Numbered from the stretch's first letter, positions 8,208 to 16,995 are shown. The stretch: DNA of 40,874 nt from Planctomycetia bacterium (GCA_030527185.1 JAUNBF010000028.1:6629-47502), one strand, 5' to 3'. Notes: generated from the sequence alone by a model not told the origin. Program-made: numbers and translations.

Positions 8208-9627
8208 CATTTCGCTCTACGCACTTCGGGCGGCGGTTCTTCTGGTGGCAGGCTTGGGAATGGCGAGTTACGTGACGTACCTTTCGCCCCGTCCGGTGGA
8301 ATATGCCACGGCACAGCGCGACCACTCGGAAAATCGGATGGTGAAAAAGGTGACGACCCAAATTGGCGAATCGTTTACCCGATTTTCAACCGTATCGGAA
8401 ACGCCGGAGACTTTTGGGGACGTTTCGTGGCCTTGTTTTCGAGGCGTTCGACGGGATAACCTTGCCGAAGCGGAGGCGGGATTGGAGACGAACTGGGGAG
8501 CGGAGGGGCCGAAAGTCCTGTGGCGGAAGCCGTTGGGCGAAGGGTATTCCGGGGCAATCATCGTCGGCGGACGGGTTTATGTACTCGACTATCTGGAAGA
8601 GGAGTCGTCCGATTCGCTGCGTTGTTTTCATCTTGTCACCGGCGAGGAAATCTGGCGGCGAAGTTACCGAAATCCAATTCGCCGCAATCATGGCAAGTCA
8701 CGAACCGTTCCCGCTTTTGCCGACGGGGTGGTGGTGACGCTGGGACCGTCGGCGCATGTCATGGCGGTGGACGCGGTGTCGGGCGATTTGCTCTGGACGT
8801 GCGATTTGGTGGAGAAATACGGGTGTGAAGTTCCACAATGGTACGCGGGGCAATGTCCGCTCATCGACGAAGGACGGGTCATTCTGGCGATCGGCGGCAA
8901 GGAAGTACTCATGGCGGCGTTGGATTTGAAAACAGGCGAAACGGTCTGGGAAGTTCCCAACACGTCGGGGTTTCAGATGTCGCACGCCTCCATCCTTCCG
9001 ACGGTGTTGGCAGAGCGGAAACAGTACGTCTGCCCGGCTATCGGCGGGATTTCGGCTTGTGACGTGGATGGGAAGTTGCTGTGGCAGTGTACTCAGTGGA
9101 AACCGGCCGTCTGGGCACCCACCCCGGTTCCGATTGGCGGCGACCGGCTTTTCCTTACCGCGGGTTACGGTGCTGGCGGGGCGATTCTCTCCGTCACGTC
9201 CCAAAATGGCCGGATGGAGGCGAAAATAGACCAGGAGTGGAAACCGACTCAGGGTCCCGCTTCCGAACAGCAGACACCGCTTGTCATTGGCGAAACGCTT
9301 TTTGCCATTCAACCCAAGGACGCGGGCAGACGTCGTGGCGAACTGACCGCCTCGCCACTCGACCGGATTCCCGAAATCACCGCTTCCAGTGGCCGCGAAG
9401 CACGGTTTGGGCTGGGGCCGTATCTGTACGTCGACGGAGCGTTTTGGATTGTGGATGACGATGGTGTGTTGTCCGTTTTTCGTTTTGAGAACCAACAGTT
9501 TGTCGAACTGGCACGCCACAAGATATTGCCCGGAGTCGATTCGTGGGGACCGATTGCGTTTGCCGGGGGACGGATGATTCTGCGGGACTCCACGTCGATG
9601 GTCTGTCTCGATTTGCGGAGGGAATAG
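8197..9627 (+). CDS. Membrane-anchored PQQ-like beta-propeller protein
   Basis: A 476-residue protein. The ATG at 8197 follows a GGAAGGAGG ribosome site and overlaps the cyclase gene by 11 bases. One N-terminal membrane helix (about residues 7-28, ALRAAVLLVAGLGMASYV) anchors an extracytoplasmic propeller. The propeller starts with SWPCFRGVRRDNL (a variant of the WxxFRG motif) and has blades such as GEEIWRR, GDLLWTC, GETVWEV and GKLLWQC. Several Cys occur in the blades. It resembles BamB/PQQ-dehydrogenase-type propellers, but no dehydrogenase calcium/PQQ site can be assigned. Its position between the lipid genes and the electron-transfer genes links the two halves of the operon. Confidence 0.85.
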   Translation: MTADISLYALRAAVLLVAGLGMASYVTYLSPRPVEYATAQRDHSENRMVKKVTTQIGESFTRFSTVSETPETFGDVSWPCFRGVRRDNLAEAEAGLETNWGAEGPKVLWRKPLGEGYSGAIIVGGRVYVLDYLEEESSDSLRCFHLVTGEEIWRRSYRNPIRRNHGKSRTVPAFADGVVVTLGPSAHVMAVDAVSGDLLWTCDLVEKYGCEVPQWYAGQCPLIDEGRVILAIGGKEVLMAALDLKTGETVWEVPNTSGFQMSHASILPTVLAERKQYVCPAIGGISACDVDGKLLWQCTQWKPAVWAPTPVPIGGDRLFLTAGYGAGGAILSVTSQNGRMEAKIDQEWKPTQGPASEQQTPLVIGETLFAIQPKDAGRRRGELTASPLDRIPEITASSGREARFGLGPYLYVDGAFWIVDDDGVLSVFRFENQQFVELARHKILPGVDSWGPIAFAGGRMILRDSTSMVCLDLRRE

Positions 9628-9629
9628 CT

Positions 9630-10286
9630 ATGAAAATGACACATCGGGAATTTTTGACGCTCCTTTTGGGAACCGGGGCGCTGGGTGGGCTGGGATATTT
9701 CGTGAATCGAAAATTACACCGGGACGCGGAAAGTCTTTCGTGGATGGAGGCGGAAGAGGATGGGACGGAACCGTTCACGCTGCCACCGGAGGCGATACGG
9801 CCGGTTTTTCGGCGGGATGGCCTGATTTTCAGCGTCCATCGAAGAGCCAAAACGGTCTGTGCGCATGACGAAACGACCGGGGAGTTGGTCTGGGAGTCGC
9901 ACGGTGAAGAGCGTTTCATCGTGCCGGGCGCGGCATTTCCAATCGACCTTACGCCAGAAGGAGACCTTTGGGTGGCAAATGTCGGGAGGAAGCGGTTGGA
10001 GCAACTCGACCCTCAAACCGGGCGGTTTATCGCCTCGTGGGAGCCGCAGGAACCGTTTGGCGGCTGCTGCAATCCGGTTCGTTTCGCGGCACTTTCGGGC
10101 GGGCGATTCGTTACGATGGAAAAAGGGGTGCGGCAGGCGTGCGTTTACCTCCCTTCCGGGGTTCGGGAACGTTTCGTGACACGAGAATTGTCACCGTCGG
10201 AATTCGACTATTTCCTGTATCGTCTGGGAAATACGGTCGTTTTGTACGATTCCAAAACAGGCCATCACTGGGAGATTGCTGAATGA
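9630..10286 (+). CDS. Exported short beta-propeller-like protein
   Basis: A 218-residue protein; the ATG at 9630 lies 2 bases after the previous stop and behind GGAGGGA. The N-terminus (MKMTHREFLTLLLGTGALGG) is laid out like a Tat signal but has HR in place of the twin Arg, so export by Sec or an anchored form is also possible. The body has NHL/PQQ-like strands (TGELVWESHG, PEGDLWVANV, PQTGRFIASW) and a GGCCNPVRF segment with adjacent Cys. It is too short for a full propeller and may be a half-propeller or need a partner. It overlaps the next small gene by ATGA. The family is uncertain, but the link to the other propellers is likely. Confidence 0.7.
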   Translation: MKMTHREFLTLLLGTGALGGLGYFVNRKLHRDAESLSWMEAEEDGTEPFTLPPEAIRPVFRRDGLIFSVHRRAKTVCAHDETTGELVWESHGEERFIVPGAAFPIDLTPEGDLWVANVGRKRLEQLDPQTGRFIASWEPQEPFGGCCNPVRFAALSGGRFVTMEKGVRQACVYLPSGVRERFVTRELSPSEFDYFLYRLGNTVVLYDSKTGHHWEIAE

Positions 10287-10492
10287 GACGTAAAGAATTT
10301 TTCCAACAGATCGGGCGTTTTTTCCTTCTGGGAGGACTTTCCGCAGGCGTTTTTCACCTGTCACGCGGGCGAAAGAACGTTTCGGAAGACTGGGCAGGGT
10401 GTACGGCGGCGAACGGCATTTGTCGGGACTGTTCGCTGTGGGAAGGTTGTCCACGTCGAAAGATTTTGGAAAAAGAGGAGGCGAAACAATGA
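10283..10492 (+). CDS. Small exported four-cysteine protein
   Basis: A 69-residue protein. The N-terminus MRRKEFFQQIGRFFLLGG contains a twin Arg and a hydrophobic helix, so it is probably a Tat substrate or a membrane-anchored peptide. The C-terminal part has C-x6-C-x2-C-x5-C (in CTAANGICRDCSLWEGC), enough for one Fe-S cluster or two disulfides, followed by a charged tail. Both ends overlap neighbouring genes (ATGA at 10283; ATGA at 10489), which makes it a genuine gene despite its size. I do not recognise the family. Placed directly before a Tat-type ferredoxin, it looks like a small redox subunit. Confidence 0.75.
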   Translation: MRRKEFFQQIGRFFLLGGLSAGVFHLSRGRKNVSEDWAGCTAANGICRDCSLWEGCPRRKILEKEEAKQ

Positions 10493-11031
10493 ATCGACGG
10501 AAGATGATCGGTGGGCTGTTGGGTGTTTTGGCACTGCCGTTTACGCTCCTTTTTCGCAACCGGGAAAGTGGGGCGGCGGGCATGCGGTGGCAGATCCATC
10601 CCGACAAGTGTATCCAGTGCGGTAAATGCGAAACGGAATGCGTCCTGACCCACTCGGCGGTGAAATGCGTACATCAGTTTGTCTCCTGCGGCTATTGCCT
10701 TTTTTGCAGTGGTTATTATCAGGACAAGCGGATTCATTTCGACACGGCGGGGGAGAATTTGCGGTGTCCAACCGATGCCATTTCCCGGACGTATATTGAA
10801 GACCCCTATTTCGAGTACCGAATCGACGAGGAAAAGTGTATCGGCTGCGGGAAGTGCGTCAAGGGGTGCGTTTCGTTTGGAAATGGGTCGCTCTTTTTGC
10901 AGGTTCGGCAGGAGCTTTGCAAAAACTGCAACCAGTGCCGCATTGCGATGATATGTCCGTCGAATGCGTTTACGCGGGTACCCGCGGAGCAACCTTATAT
11001 TTTCCGCCGTCCGCCGGAGGAGAAAAAATGA
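10489..11031 (+). CDS. Tat-type 4Fe-4S polyferredoxin (NapG/HybA-like)
   Basis: A 180-residue protein with a Tat-like leader (MNRRKMIGGLLGVLALPF). After it come Cys sets for about four clusters: CIQCGKCETEC; CVHQF...CGYCLFC with a later CP; CIGCGKCVKGC; and CKNCNQCRIAMICP. This arrangement is the one found in periplasmic electron-transfer subunits such as NapG, HybA or PsrB. It would face the outside of the cytoplasmic membrane and pass electrons to or from the NapH-like membrane protein encoded next (ATGA overlap at 11028). Topology is inferred from the leader. Confidence 0.85.
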   Translation: MNRRKMIGGLLGVLALPFTLLFRNRESGAAGMRWQIHPDKCIQCGKCETECVLTHSAVKCVHQFVSCGYCLFCSGYYQDKRIHFDTAGENLRCPTDAISRTYIEDPYFEYRIDEEKCIGCGKCVKGCVSFGNGSLFLQVRQELCKNCNQCRIAMICPSNAFTRVPAEQPYIFRRPPEEKK

Positions 11032-12230
11032 TTCCACTTTTGGCTCAAATGCGTTTTCCCGCCCCGGAATTTGAGAATTATACACTCCCCGAAATGGGTC
11101 TGGAAGCGGAAGTGCCGGAGATGATTTTCTGGCGTCTGGCGGCGTTGATGGTTTTTCTGGTGCTTTCCGGCATCGGATTTTACCATTTCCGTTCCCGACG
11201 TGCCATGCTCCTTCTGGCTGCAGGGGGATGGTTCGTTTTCGGATTCTGGTTCTCCGCGTGTCCCTGTTCGGTCGGCATGTTTCAGAATATCGCCGAAAGT
11301 GCCGTCGTCGGAACGCCGATTCCACTGGGGGTGATCCTTCTGTTTGCGATTCCGTTGGCTTGTGCGATCTTTTGGGGGCGGTTGTTTTGCGCAGGAGCGT
11401 GTCCGTTGGGAGCCGTTCAGGAATGGTTACACTGGAAAAACGTTCCCGTGCCACTTCCCGTCGATCGGGTTTTGCGGATGGTTCCCGTACTCGTTCTGAC
11501 GCTCTGTACCGTCATGGCCGCTTCTGGAATGGGGTATTATCTTTGCCGTCTCGACCCATGGCTGCCGATGTTTTTCGCCGCGGTTCCGACGACGGTGGGA
11601 GTGCTGACGCTGATTCTATTGGTAACGGGGCTGTTTGTCTCCCGTCCGTTTTGCCGGTATCTCTGTCCCTATGGCGTTTTGCTGCGATTTTTCACTCTTT
11701 TTTCACCAGCCAGACCGCAAATCACCCCGCAACCGTGCATTCGCTGTCGACTTTGCGAGCAGGGTTGCCCGAACGGAGCCATTTTGCCGCCGGAGCCGGA
11801 GGAGCGGTCGGAGGTGCAGAAAGAGGGACTACGGCGGCTTTCCCTGCTGGTCGCGTGTGTCCCATTCGCGCTGTTTTTCGGCGGTCTGTTGGGTACGTTG
11901 GCCGCGCCCGCGGTAAGCTCCCTCCACCGTGACGTGCGGCTTTTGCGGGAATTGCGAGCCGGAGCTGAGACGAAAGAGGTGGAGGCGTTTGAAGTTTCAG
12001 GAACGACGTTGGCGGAACTCCACGCACGGGTTGCCATGGCCGAAAATCGTGTTTTGGTGGGGATGTGCCTGGGGGGGATTTTTTTTGCGGGCTGCGGGAT
12101 GGCGGAATTGATCGCAAACGCCCGACGTCGCCAGGAGGAAGAGGTCTACCAGATCGTCCCGTCGCTCTGTTTTTGCTGTGGTCGCTGTTATTCCACGTGT
12201 CCCTTGAATCGAAAGGAGGTCTCCTCATGA
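11028..12230 (+). CDS. NapH/NosR-like polytopic membrane ferredoxin
   Basis: A 400-residue protein. About six membrane helices are visible. It carries the two hallmark CxxxCP loops of the NapH/NosR/CcoG membrane iron-sulfur family: RLFCAGACPLGAVQEWL and RPFCRYLCPYGVLL. Then follow a cytoplasmic-type ferredoxin set CIRCRLCEQGCP and a further cluster motif CFCCGRCYSTCPLN at the extreme C-terminus. An extra FWFSACPCSVG loop near residue 80 adds Cys. Family members move electrons through the membrane between quinol or cytoplasmic donors and periplasmic proteins. Here the neighbours are a Tat ferredoxin and, two genes on, an NADH-oxidising module, which suggests NADH to Fe-S to periplasm flow. The C-terminal extra cluster is a distinguishing feature. 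Confidence 0.85.
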   Translation: MIPLLAQMRFPAPEFENYTLPEMGLEAEVPEMIFWRLAALMVFLVLSGIGFYHFRSRRAMLLLAAGGWFVFGFWFSACPCSVGMFQNIAESAVVGTPIPLGVILLFAIPLACAIFWGRLFCAGACPLGAVQEWLHWKNVPVPLPVDRVLRMVPVLVLTLCTVMAASGMGYYLCRLDPWLPMFFAAVPTTVGVLTLILLVTGLFVSRPFCRYLCPYGVLLRFFTLFSPARPQITPQPCIRCRLCEQGCPNGAILPPEPEERSEVQKEGLRRLSLLVACVPFALFFGGLLGTLAAPAVSSLHRDVRLLRELRAGAETKEVEAFEVSGTTLAELHARVAMAENRVLVGMCLGGIFFAGCGMAELIANARRRQEEEVYQIVPSLCFCCGRCYSTCPLNRKEVSS

Positions 12231-13948
12231 AGAATCATGCCATTCGCCAAACGTTGCGTTTTTGCCAGGGAACCGCCCTCCTTTTCGTACTTTTTCTGGG
12301 CGGGTTGATGGGATACGATGCCTGGCGCAGTCAACAACCGTTGAAAGAGGGACTGGCTCAGTTGGAGTTGTTAAAAACGCTCGATTTGGAGGATTCGCGG
12401 CAGACGCAGACGATTCGCGACCTCGATTATCTCTACCGATCGGCCTATTTTCAGACCAAAGACCGCCAGGCGTATGGATTTTTGCTGCTGGGGGTTGGAT
12501 TTCTGTCGTTTTGCGCGGCTTTGGGAACGGAATGGTTCCTTTTTCCGCCGAAATTGAACGTTCCCCAAACATCCGCCGCCGTGCCGGAGCGGGAACGGAA
12601 ACAGACGCTCTACTTTTCGCTCGGTGCGCTGTCGGTGTTGATTCTTACGGTCCTTGCGGTGCGGATGACGACTCGTTCGGCATTTGAGGAAGAGATTTCC
12701 CCAACTTCCGCGCCCGTGGTTGCGTCTGCCGAGCCGCCGACGGAAAAACCGACCGAAAAAGTCGCCATTTCCCCAACTTCCCCGCCGGGAGAGAAAATCG
12801 ACAGAGCCGCCGCGATGGAAGAAGAGACGCGCCAGTGGGCACAATTTCGCGGGTCCGTCCTGCCGAATCAAAATTCGCTCTCGGCAGCGTGGAAATTTCG
12901 CGAGAAATGGCGTGTGCCGATTCCGTTGGAGGGTTTCAATTCGCCGATTGTCTGGGAGGATCGTCTCTTTGCGGCAGGCGGCAACGAACAGCAACGGGCG
13001 ATTTTCTGCTTCGACGCACCGAGTGGGAAAAGGCTCTGGGAAACGGAATGTCAACTGGCAACCCGCTATCCTGAATTGACCGACGATACCGGAGTTTCCG
13101 CCCCAACGCTCTGTGCCGACCGCAGCCGCGTCTGTGCCATTTTTGCGACAGGGGAACTTCTCTGTTGCGACCATGATGGCAAAATTCTCTGGCAAAAACT
13201 TCTGCCATTCCCGGAAATCAGCTACGGTTATGCCTCCTCCCTGCTGTTGGTAGGGGAAAAGCTGATCGTCCAGTACGATTTGAACTCGTCGCAAACCCTT
13301 TACGTATTTGATGTTACGACAGGCGACGAAATCTGGAAAGCCGCCCGCGAATCGGCCACTTCCTGGTCTACGCCGATTGCGCTTTTGCATGAGGGGAAGC
13401 TGAAAATTTTCGTGACGGACTCTCTTTCCGCCGAATTGTTTGACGGCCAGACCGGGGAGTCGCTCTGGAAACAGGAGTGCATGGGGGGGGAAGTGGCGAC
13501 CACCTCCTCCGCTTCTGCCGGGATTCTCTACCTTTCCAACACGGGTGCCATGACAGGCGCGATTTCGGTGAAAGATGGCGAAATTCTCTTTCGCAACGAC
13601 AACGTCCCGGCGCCCGACGTCGCTTCTCCAGTTCTGCTGGGCGACGTGTTTCTCCTCTTTTCCAGTGGCGGGAGCGTTATTGCTCTCGACGCGGCAACAG
13701 GTGAGGAACTTTACGAGGAGGAGTTTGACAACGGTTTTTACGCCTCGCCTGTCGTGATTCAGGATAAGTTGGTGGGAATCAATCTCGACGGGGAACTTTT
13801 GCTGATGACCGCCACGAAAGAGAAGATGAACGTGGAAGGACGTTTTGCTCTGGAAGAGAAGGTGGTGGCGATTCCCGCGATGTATCGTGGTAATGTGATT
13901 GTGCGGACGTTTGAAAACGAATTGGTTTTTCTGGAGACCCAACCATGA
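12227..13948 (+). CDS. Three-helix membrane beta-propeller protein (PQQ-like)
   Basis: A 573-residue protein with an excellent GAAAGGAGGT site at 12211-12220; the ATG overlaps the NapH-like stop. It has three N-terminal membrane helices: residues ~13-32 (TALLFVLFLGGLMGY), ~83-102 (YGFLLLGVGFLSFCAALG) and ~127-146 (LYFSLGALSVLILTVLAV). A Pro/Thr/Glu linker (SPTSPPGEK repeats) leads to a propeller that begins WAQFRGSVLPNQN, with blades GKRLWET, GKILWQK, GDEIWKA and GESLWKQ. This WxxFRG opening matches the other propellers of the cluster, which suggests duplication. It is likely outer-face and membrane-bound. The downstream NuoEFG gene overlaps by ATGA. Confidence 0.85.
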   Translation: MKNHAIRQTLRFCQGTALLFVLFLGGLMGYDAWRSQQPLKEGLAQLELLKTLDLEDSRQTQTIRDLDYLYRSAYFQTKDRQAYGFLLLGVGFLSFCAALGTEWFLFPPKLNVPQTSAAVPERERKQTLYFSLGALSVLILTVLAVRMTTRSAFEEEISPTSAPVVASAEPPTEKPTEKVAISPTSPPGEKIDRAAAMEEETRQWAQFRGSVLPNQNSLSAAWKFREKWRVPIPLEGFNSPIVWEDRLFAAGGNEQQRAIFCFDAPSGKRLWETECQLATRYPELTDDTGVSAPTLCADRSRVCAIFATGELLCCDHDGKILWQKLLPFPEISYGYASSLLLVGEKLIVQYDLNSSQTLYVFDVTTGDEIWKAARESATSWSTPIALLHEGKLKIFVTDSLSAELFDGQTGESLWKQECMGGEVATTSSASAGILYLSNTGAMTGAISVKDGEILFRNDNVPAPDVASPVLLGDVFLLFSSGGSVIALDAATGEELYEEEFDNGFYASPVVIQDKLVGINLDGELLLMTATKEKMNVEGRFALEEKVVAIPAMYRGNVIVRTFENELVFLETQP

Positions 13949-16869
13949 ATGTCGATCCACTGTTGCCGGAACTTGTCCAACTCCAGCACCGTGACGGATA
14001 TTTACGTCCTGAGACGCTTCAGGAATTGAGCCAACGTCTTGGCGTTCCGTTGACACGGATTTACAGCGTCGCGTCGTTTTACCAGGCGTTTCGTTTCCGA
14101 CCATCCGGCAAACATACCATCCAGGTCTGCGTTGGGGCGGCCTGTTACGTGAAGGGGGCGGAGACGGTCTACGACGCGTTCGCTCGCCATCTACAGATTT
14201 CCGACGGTTCGGACACGTCGCCGGACGGACTTTTTACGTTGAGTCGGGTCGCCTGTCTGGGGTGTTGTATGCTGGCGGTGGCGGTACAGATGGATCGGCA
14301 CATTTTCGGCCATGTGACGCCGGAAACGGTTCCTGTGGTTTTGCGGGATTTTCTGAAAATGACGCGGGACGAAAAGAAGGTGGAATCCCCTTCCGCGACG
14401 GAACTGTTTTCGGAGGAGATTCGGATTTGTCTCTGTTCGTCGTGCCGGGCGGCGGGAAGCGACCGGATTTATCGGGCCATCAAGCAGGAAATGGCGACAC
14501 GCGATTTCGACGCTACGCTCAAAACGGTCAGTTGCACCGGGATGTCCTACCGCACGCCGTTGGTGACGGTGGTGACGGAAGAGGGCTTTTTCCACTACGA
14601 TCGCGTTCGGGAGCATGAAATTCCAGCCATTCTGGCCAACCACTTCGTTCCGAAAAGTGCCCTGGGGCGGATTTTCTGGAAAGGGCGGGCGTCGCTGGAC
14701 CATTTTTACCGGAGAAAAGGTTGTCAGGCGGCAGTGGTGACGGCACTGGATGAAGAAATTGCCAAAGCACGTCTGATCACCCAAAGTAGCGGCATGGCGA
14801 CCCCGGAATCGATTGTGGAATATCGTGACGGCGGAGGTTTTCAGGCTTTTTTGAAGGCACTACGGAAAACGCCGGAGGAAATCCTGGCTCTGCTGGAAAG
14901 GTCGAAACTGCGCGGCCGGGGGGGAGGTGGTTTTTATACCGGCACGAAATGGCGACTTGCCTGCGAAGCTCCCGGCGACGAAAAGGTGGTCGTCTGCAAT
15001 GCGGATGAAGGAGACCCCGGCGCGTTCATGGATCGGATGCTTCTGGAATCGTATCCCTACCGCGTTCTGGAGGGAATGCTCATTGCCGCGCGGGTTACGG
15101 GGGCGAAAAAAGCATACGTCTATGTCCGGGAGGAGTATGCTCAGGCCGTTCGGACGTTGCAAAATGCCCTTTCGCAGCTTCGGCAGGTCGGAGCGTTTCG
15201 GTTGCTGGGAGCCGATTTTGAAATCACGTTATTTCAAGGGGCGGGAGCGTTTGTGTGTGGTGAGGAGACCGCCCTTTTGGAATCGATGGAGGGGCGACGT
15301 GGAATCCCCCGCCGACGTCCACCGTTCCCTGTCACGGCAGGGTTGTTTGGAAAACCAACGCTGATCAATAATGTCGAGACGTTCGCGTGTGTTCCGATGA
15401 TTCTTCAGGACGACGGAGTTGCCTTCAACGCCATCGGCACTCCTACTTCGCACGGCACCAAAGCGTTTGCGCTGGCGGGAAAAGTGCGGCGAGGTGGGCT
15501 GATCGAGGTTCCGATCGGGATTTCGATTGGGGAGATTGTCGAAAAATTCGGCGGTGGAGCGGAAGAGGGACACGAAATCAAGGCAGTCATGATTGGTGGT
15601 CCGTCCGGTGGCTGCATTCCGCGACGGCGTTTCGACCTGCCGGTGGACTACGAGTCGCTCCAGGCCAGTGGTGCCATGATGGGGTCGGGCGGGCTGATTG
15701 CGCTGGACGAGCGGGATTGCATGGTCGATATTGCACTCTACTACCTTCGTTTTCTTCGCGGCGAATCGTGCGGAAAATGCGTCCCCTGCCGGGAAGGGGT
15801 GGATCGGCTCTGTCGATTGGTGGAACAGTTGACGTACCACCAACCCCAAGAGACCGATTTACTCGAAAAGATCGTCACACTGGCCAAGTCCATCCAGCAG
15901 GGGGCACTCTGTGCGCTGGGACGTACCGCTCCTAATATGGTACTCAGTGCCATTCAGGAATTTCGCGGGGAGTTTGAAGCCCACCTGCGAAACCGTTGTC
16001 CCGCGGGGAAGTGCGCGGAGTTAACCGAGTTCCAAATCACCGACAACTGTATTGGCTGTACCCGGTGTGCGCAGGCCTGTGCCGCCGGGGCAATGGTGGG
16101 CGAACCGTTGGAACGGGCGCGGATTTTGCCGGAAAAGTGCGTTCGCTGTGGTGTTTGCCGAACGGTCTGCCCGCAGCACGCCATCCGTAATGTTGGGGCG
16201 GAGGTGGAAGACGAGCCGAAAATGGCGGAAGTTTTGCAGGAAAAAGCTCCGAGAGTGACGGTGGAGGGAAATTTCGTCCAAATCGACGGCCGGAAATACC
16301 CTTTCGAGCCGAATCGTACGCTGAAAAGCTACGACGACCGGATTCCGACGCTCTGCTGGCTTTCGGGGGGCCATGAAAAGGCTCACTGCATGGTCTGCGC
16401 GGTCTGGGACGCCACCCTCGGTCGCTTTGTGCCGGGTTGTGAGCAGTGGGTACAACCGGGGCACGTTTACGAGACGACCGGGGAAAAAGTCCGCCATTTT
16501 CGACGGGAAATGCTCTCCTTATTACTGGCACGTCACGATTTTCGTTGCGGCCCATGCGGTGCGAAATCGGACTGCCGACTTCTGGAGCATATCCGGGAGT
16601 ATCGCGTAAAAAAAGAGCCGAATTTGGCCGAAATCCCTGCTCCTATCCAGGGAAAACACCTGATTTTTGAGGCGGGAAAGTGCATTCTGTGCCAACGTTG
16701 CCTGAATGTGTCACGGGATTGGCTGACGATTCATCACCGTGGAATCCGATCCATGGTTTCTCCCGAACCGTACACGTGGGACGACATCCCGCCAGAAATT
16801 GCGAAAGAAATTTGCACTGTCTGCCCGACAGGCGCCTTGAGCCGCCATTCCGATGGGGTGGATCGATAA
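13945..16869 (+). CDS. NuoE-NuoF-NuoG(N) fusion, NAD(P)H-oxidising Fe-S flavoprotein
   Basis: A 974-residue fusion. Residues ~1-140 are NuoE-like: C62-x4-C67 and CLGCC supply the [2Fe-2S] thioredoxin-type site. About 150-240 is a second, degenerate thioredoxin-like domain (CLCSSCRAAG...SCTGMS). About 260-665 is NuoF: RGRGGGGFYTGTKW from R323 (FMN/NADH loop), NADEGDPGAFMDR, GAGAFVCGEETALL, and C609-GK-C612-VP-C615 with a later Cys for the N3-type cluster. Then come two ferredoxin sets (CIGCTRCAQAC, CVRCGVCRTVC), a NuoG N-terminal [2Fe-2S] domain (TLCW, HCMVCAV, FVPGC), the His-ligated cluster H-x3-C-x2-C-x5-C, and a last Cys set (CILCQRC...CTVCP). No hydrogenase H-cluster domain and no molybdopterin part are present. 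The layout recalls HydB/HndC-type and bifurcating modules. It is the likely entry point for electrons into the cluster's chain. Confidence 0.92.
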   Translation: MNVDPLLPELVQLQHRDGYLRPETLQELSQRLGVPLTRIYSVASFYQAFRFRPSGKHTIQVCVGAACYVKGAETVYDAFARHLQISDGSDTSPDGLFTLSRVACLGCCMLAVAVQMDRHIFGHVTPETVPVVLRDFLKMTRDEKKVESPSATELFSEEIRICLCSSCRAAGSDRIYRAIKQEMATRDFDATLKTVSCTGMSYRTPLVTVVTEEGFFHYDRVREHEIPAILANHFVPKSALGRIFWKGRASLDHFYRRKGCQAAVVTALDEEIAKARLITQSSGMATPESIVEYRDGGGFQAFLKALRKTPEEILALLERSKLRGRGGGGFYTGTKWRLACEAPGDEKVVVCNADEGDPGAFMDRMLLESYPYRVLEGMLIAARVTGAKKAYVYVREEYAQAVRTLQNALSQLRQVGAFRLLGADFEITLFQGAGAFVCGEETALLESMEGRRGIPRRRPPFPVTAGLFGKPTLINNVETFACVPMILQDDGVAFNAIGTPTSHGTKAFALAGKVRRGGLIEVPIGISIGEIVEKFGGGAEEGHEIKAVMIGGPSGGCIPRRRFDLPVDYESLQASGAMMGSGGLIALDERDCMVDIALYYLRFLRGESCGKCVPCREGVDRLCRLVEQLTYHQPQETDLLEKIVTLAKSIQQGALCALGRTAPNMVLSAIQEFRGEFEAHLRNRCPAGKCAELTEFQITDNCIGCTRCAQACAAGAMVGEPLERARILPEKCVRCGVCRTVCPQHAIRNVGAEVEDEPKMAEVLQEKAPRVTVEGNFVQIDGRKYPFEPNRTLKSYDDRIPTLCWLSGGHEKAHCMVCAVWDATLGRFVPGCEQWVQPGHVYETTGEKVRHFRREMLSLLLARHDFRCGPCGAKSDCRLLEHIREYRVKKEPNLAEIPAPIQGKHLIFEAGKCILCQRCLNVSRDWLTIHHRGIRSMVSPEPYTWDDIPPEIAKEICTVCPTGALSRHSDGVDR

Positions 16870-16882
16870 TACGAAAATCGAC

Positions 16883-16924
16883 TTGCCCGCAGGGATTTTT
16901 TTCTTCCCGAACGGGCAATTTTCA
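16883..16924 (+). terminator. Rho-independent-type terminator of the large operon
   Basis: TTGCCCG (16883-16889) pairs with CGGGCAA (16912-16918), and inside it GGGA pairs with TCCC around a T-rich loop. TTTTC follows directly. It lies 14 bases after the stop of the NuoEFG fusion and marks the end of the fourteen-gene run. Confidence 0.7.
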
Positions 16925-16995
16925 GGAATGAGGCCGATTCTAACATGGCGTGAGAGATAATTTTACAAAAAACGGAAAATTTTCGTTCCCACCAC

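Noticed and set aside
12371..14104. 577-codon open frame on the minus strand
   Set aside because: It lies fully antisense to the membrane propeller gene, which has clear domains and a strong ribosome site. The antisense protein is rich in Arg/His with no domain, typical of a shadow frame.
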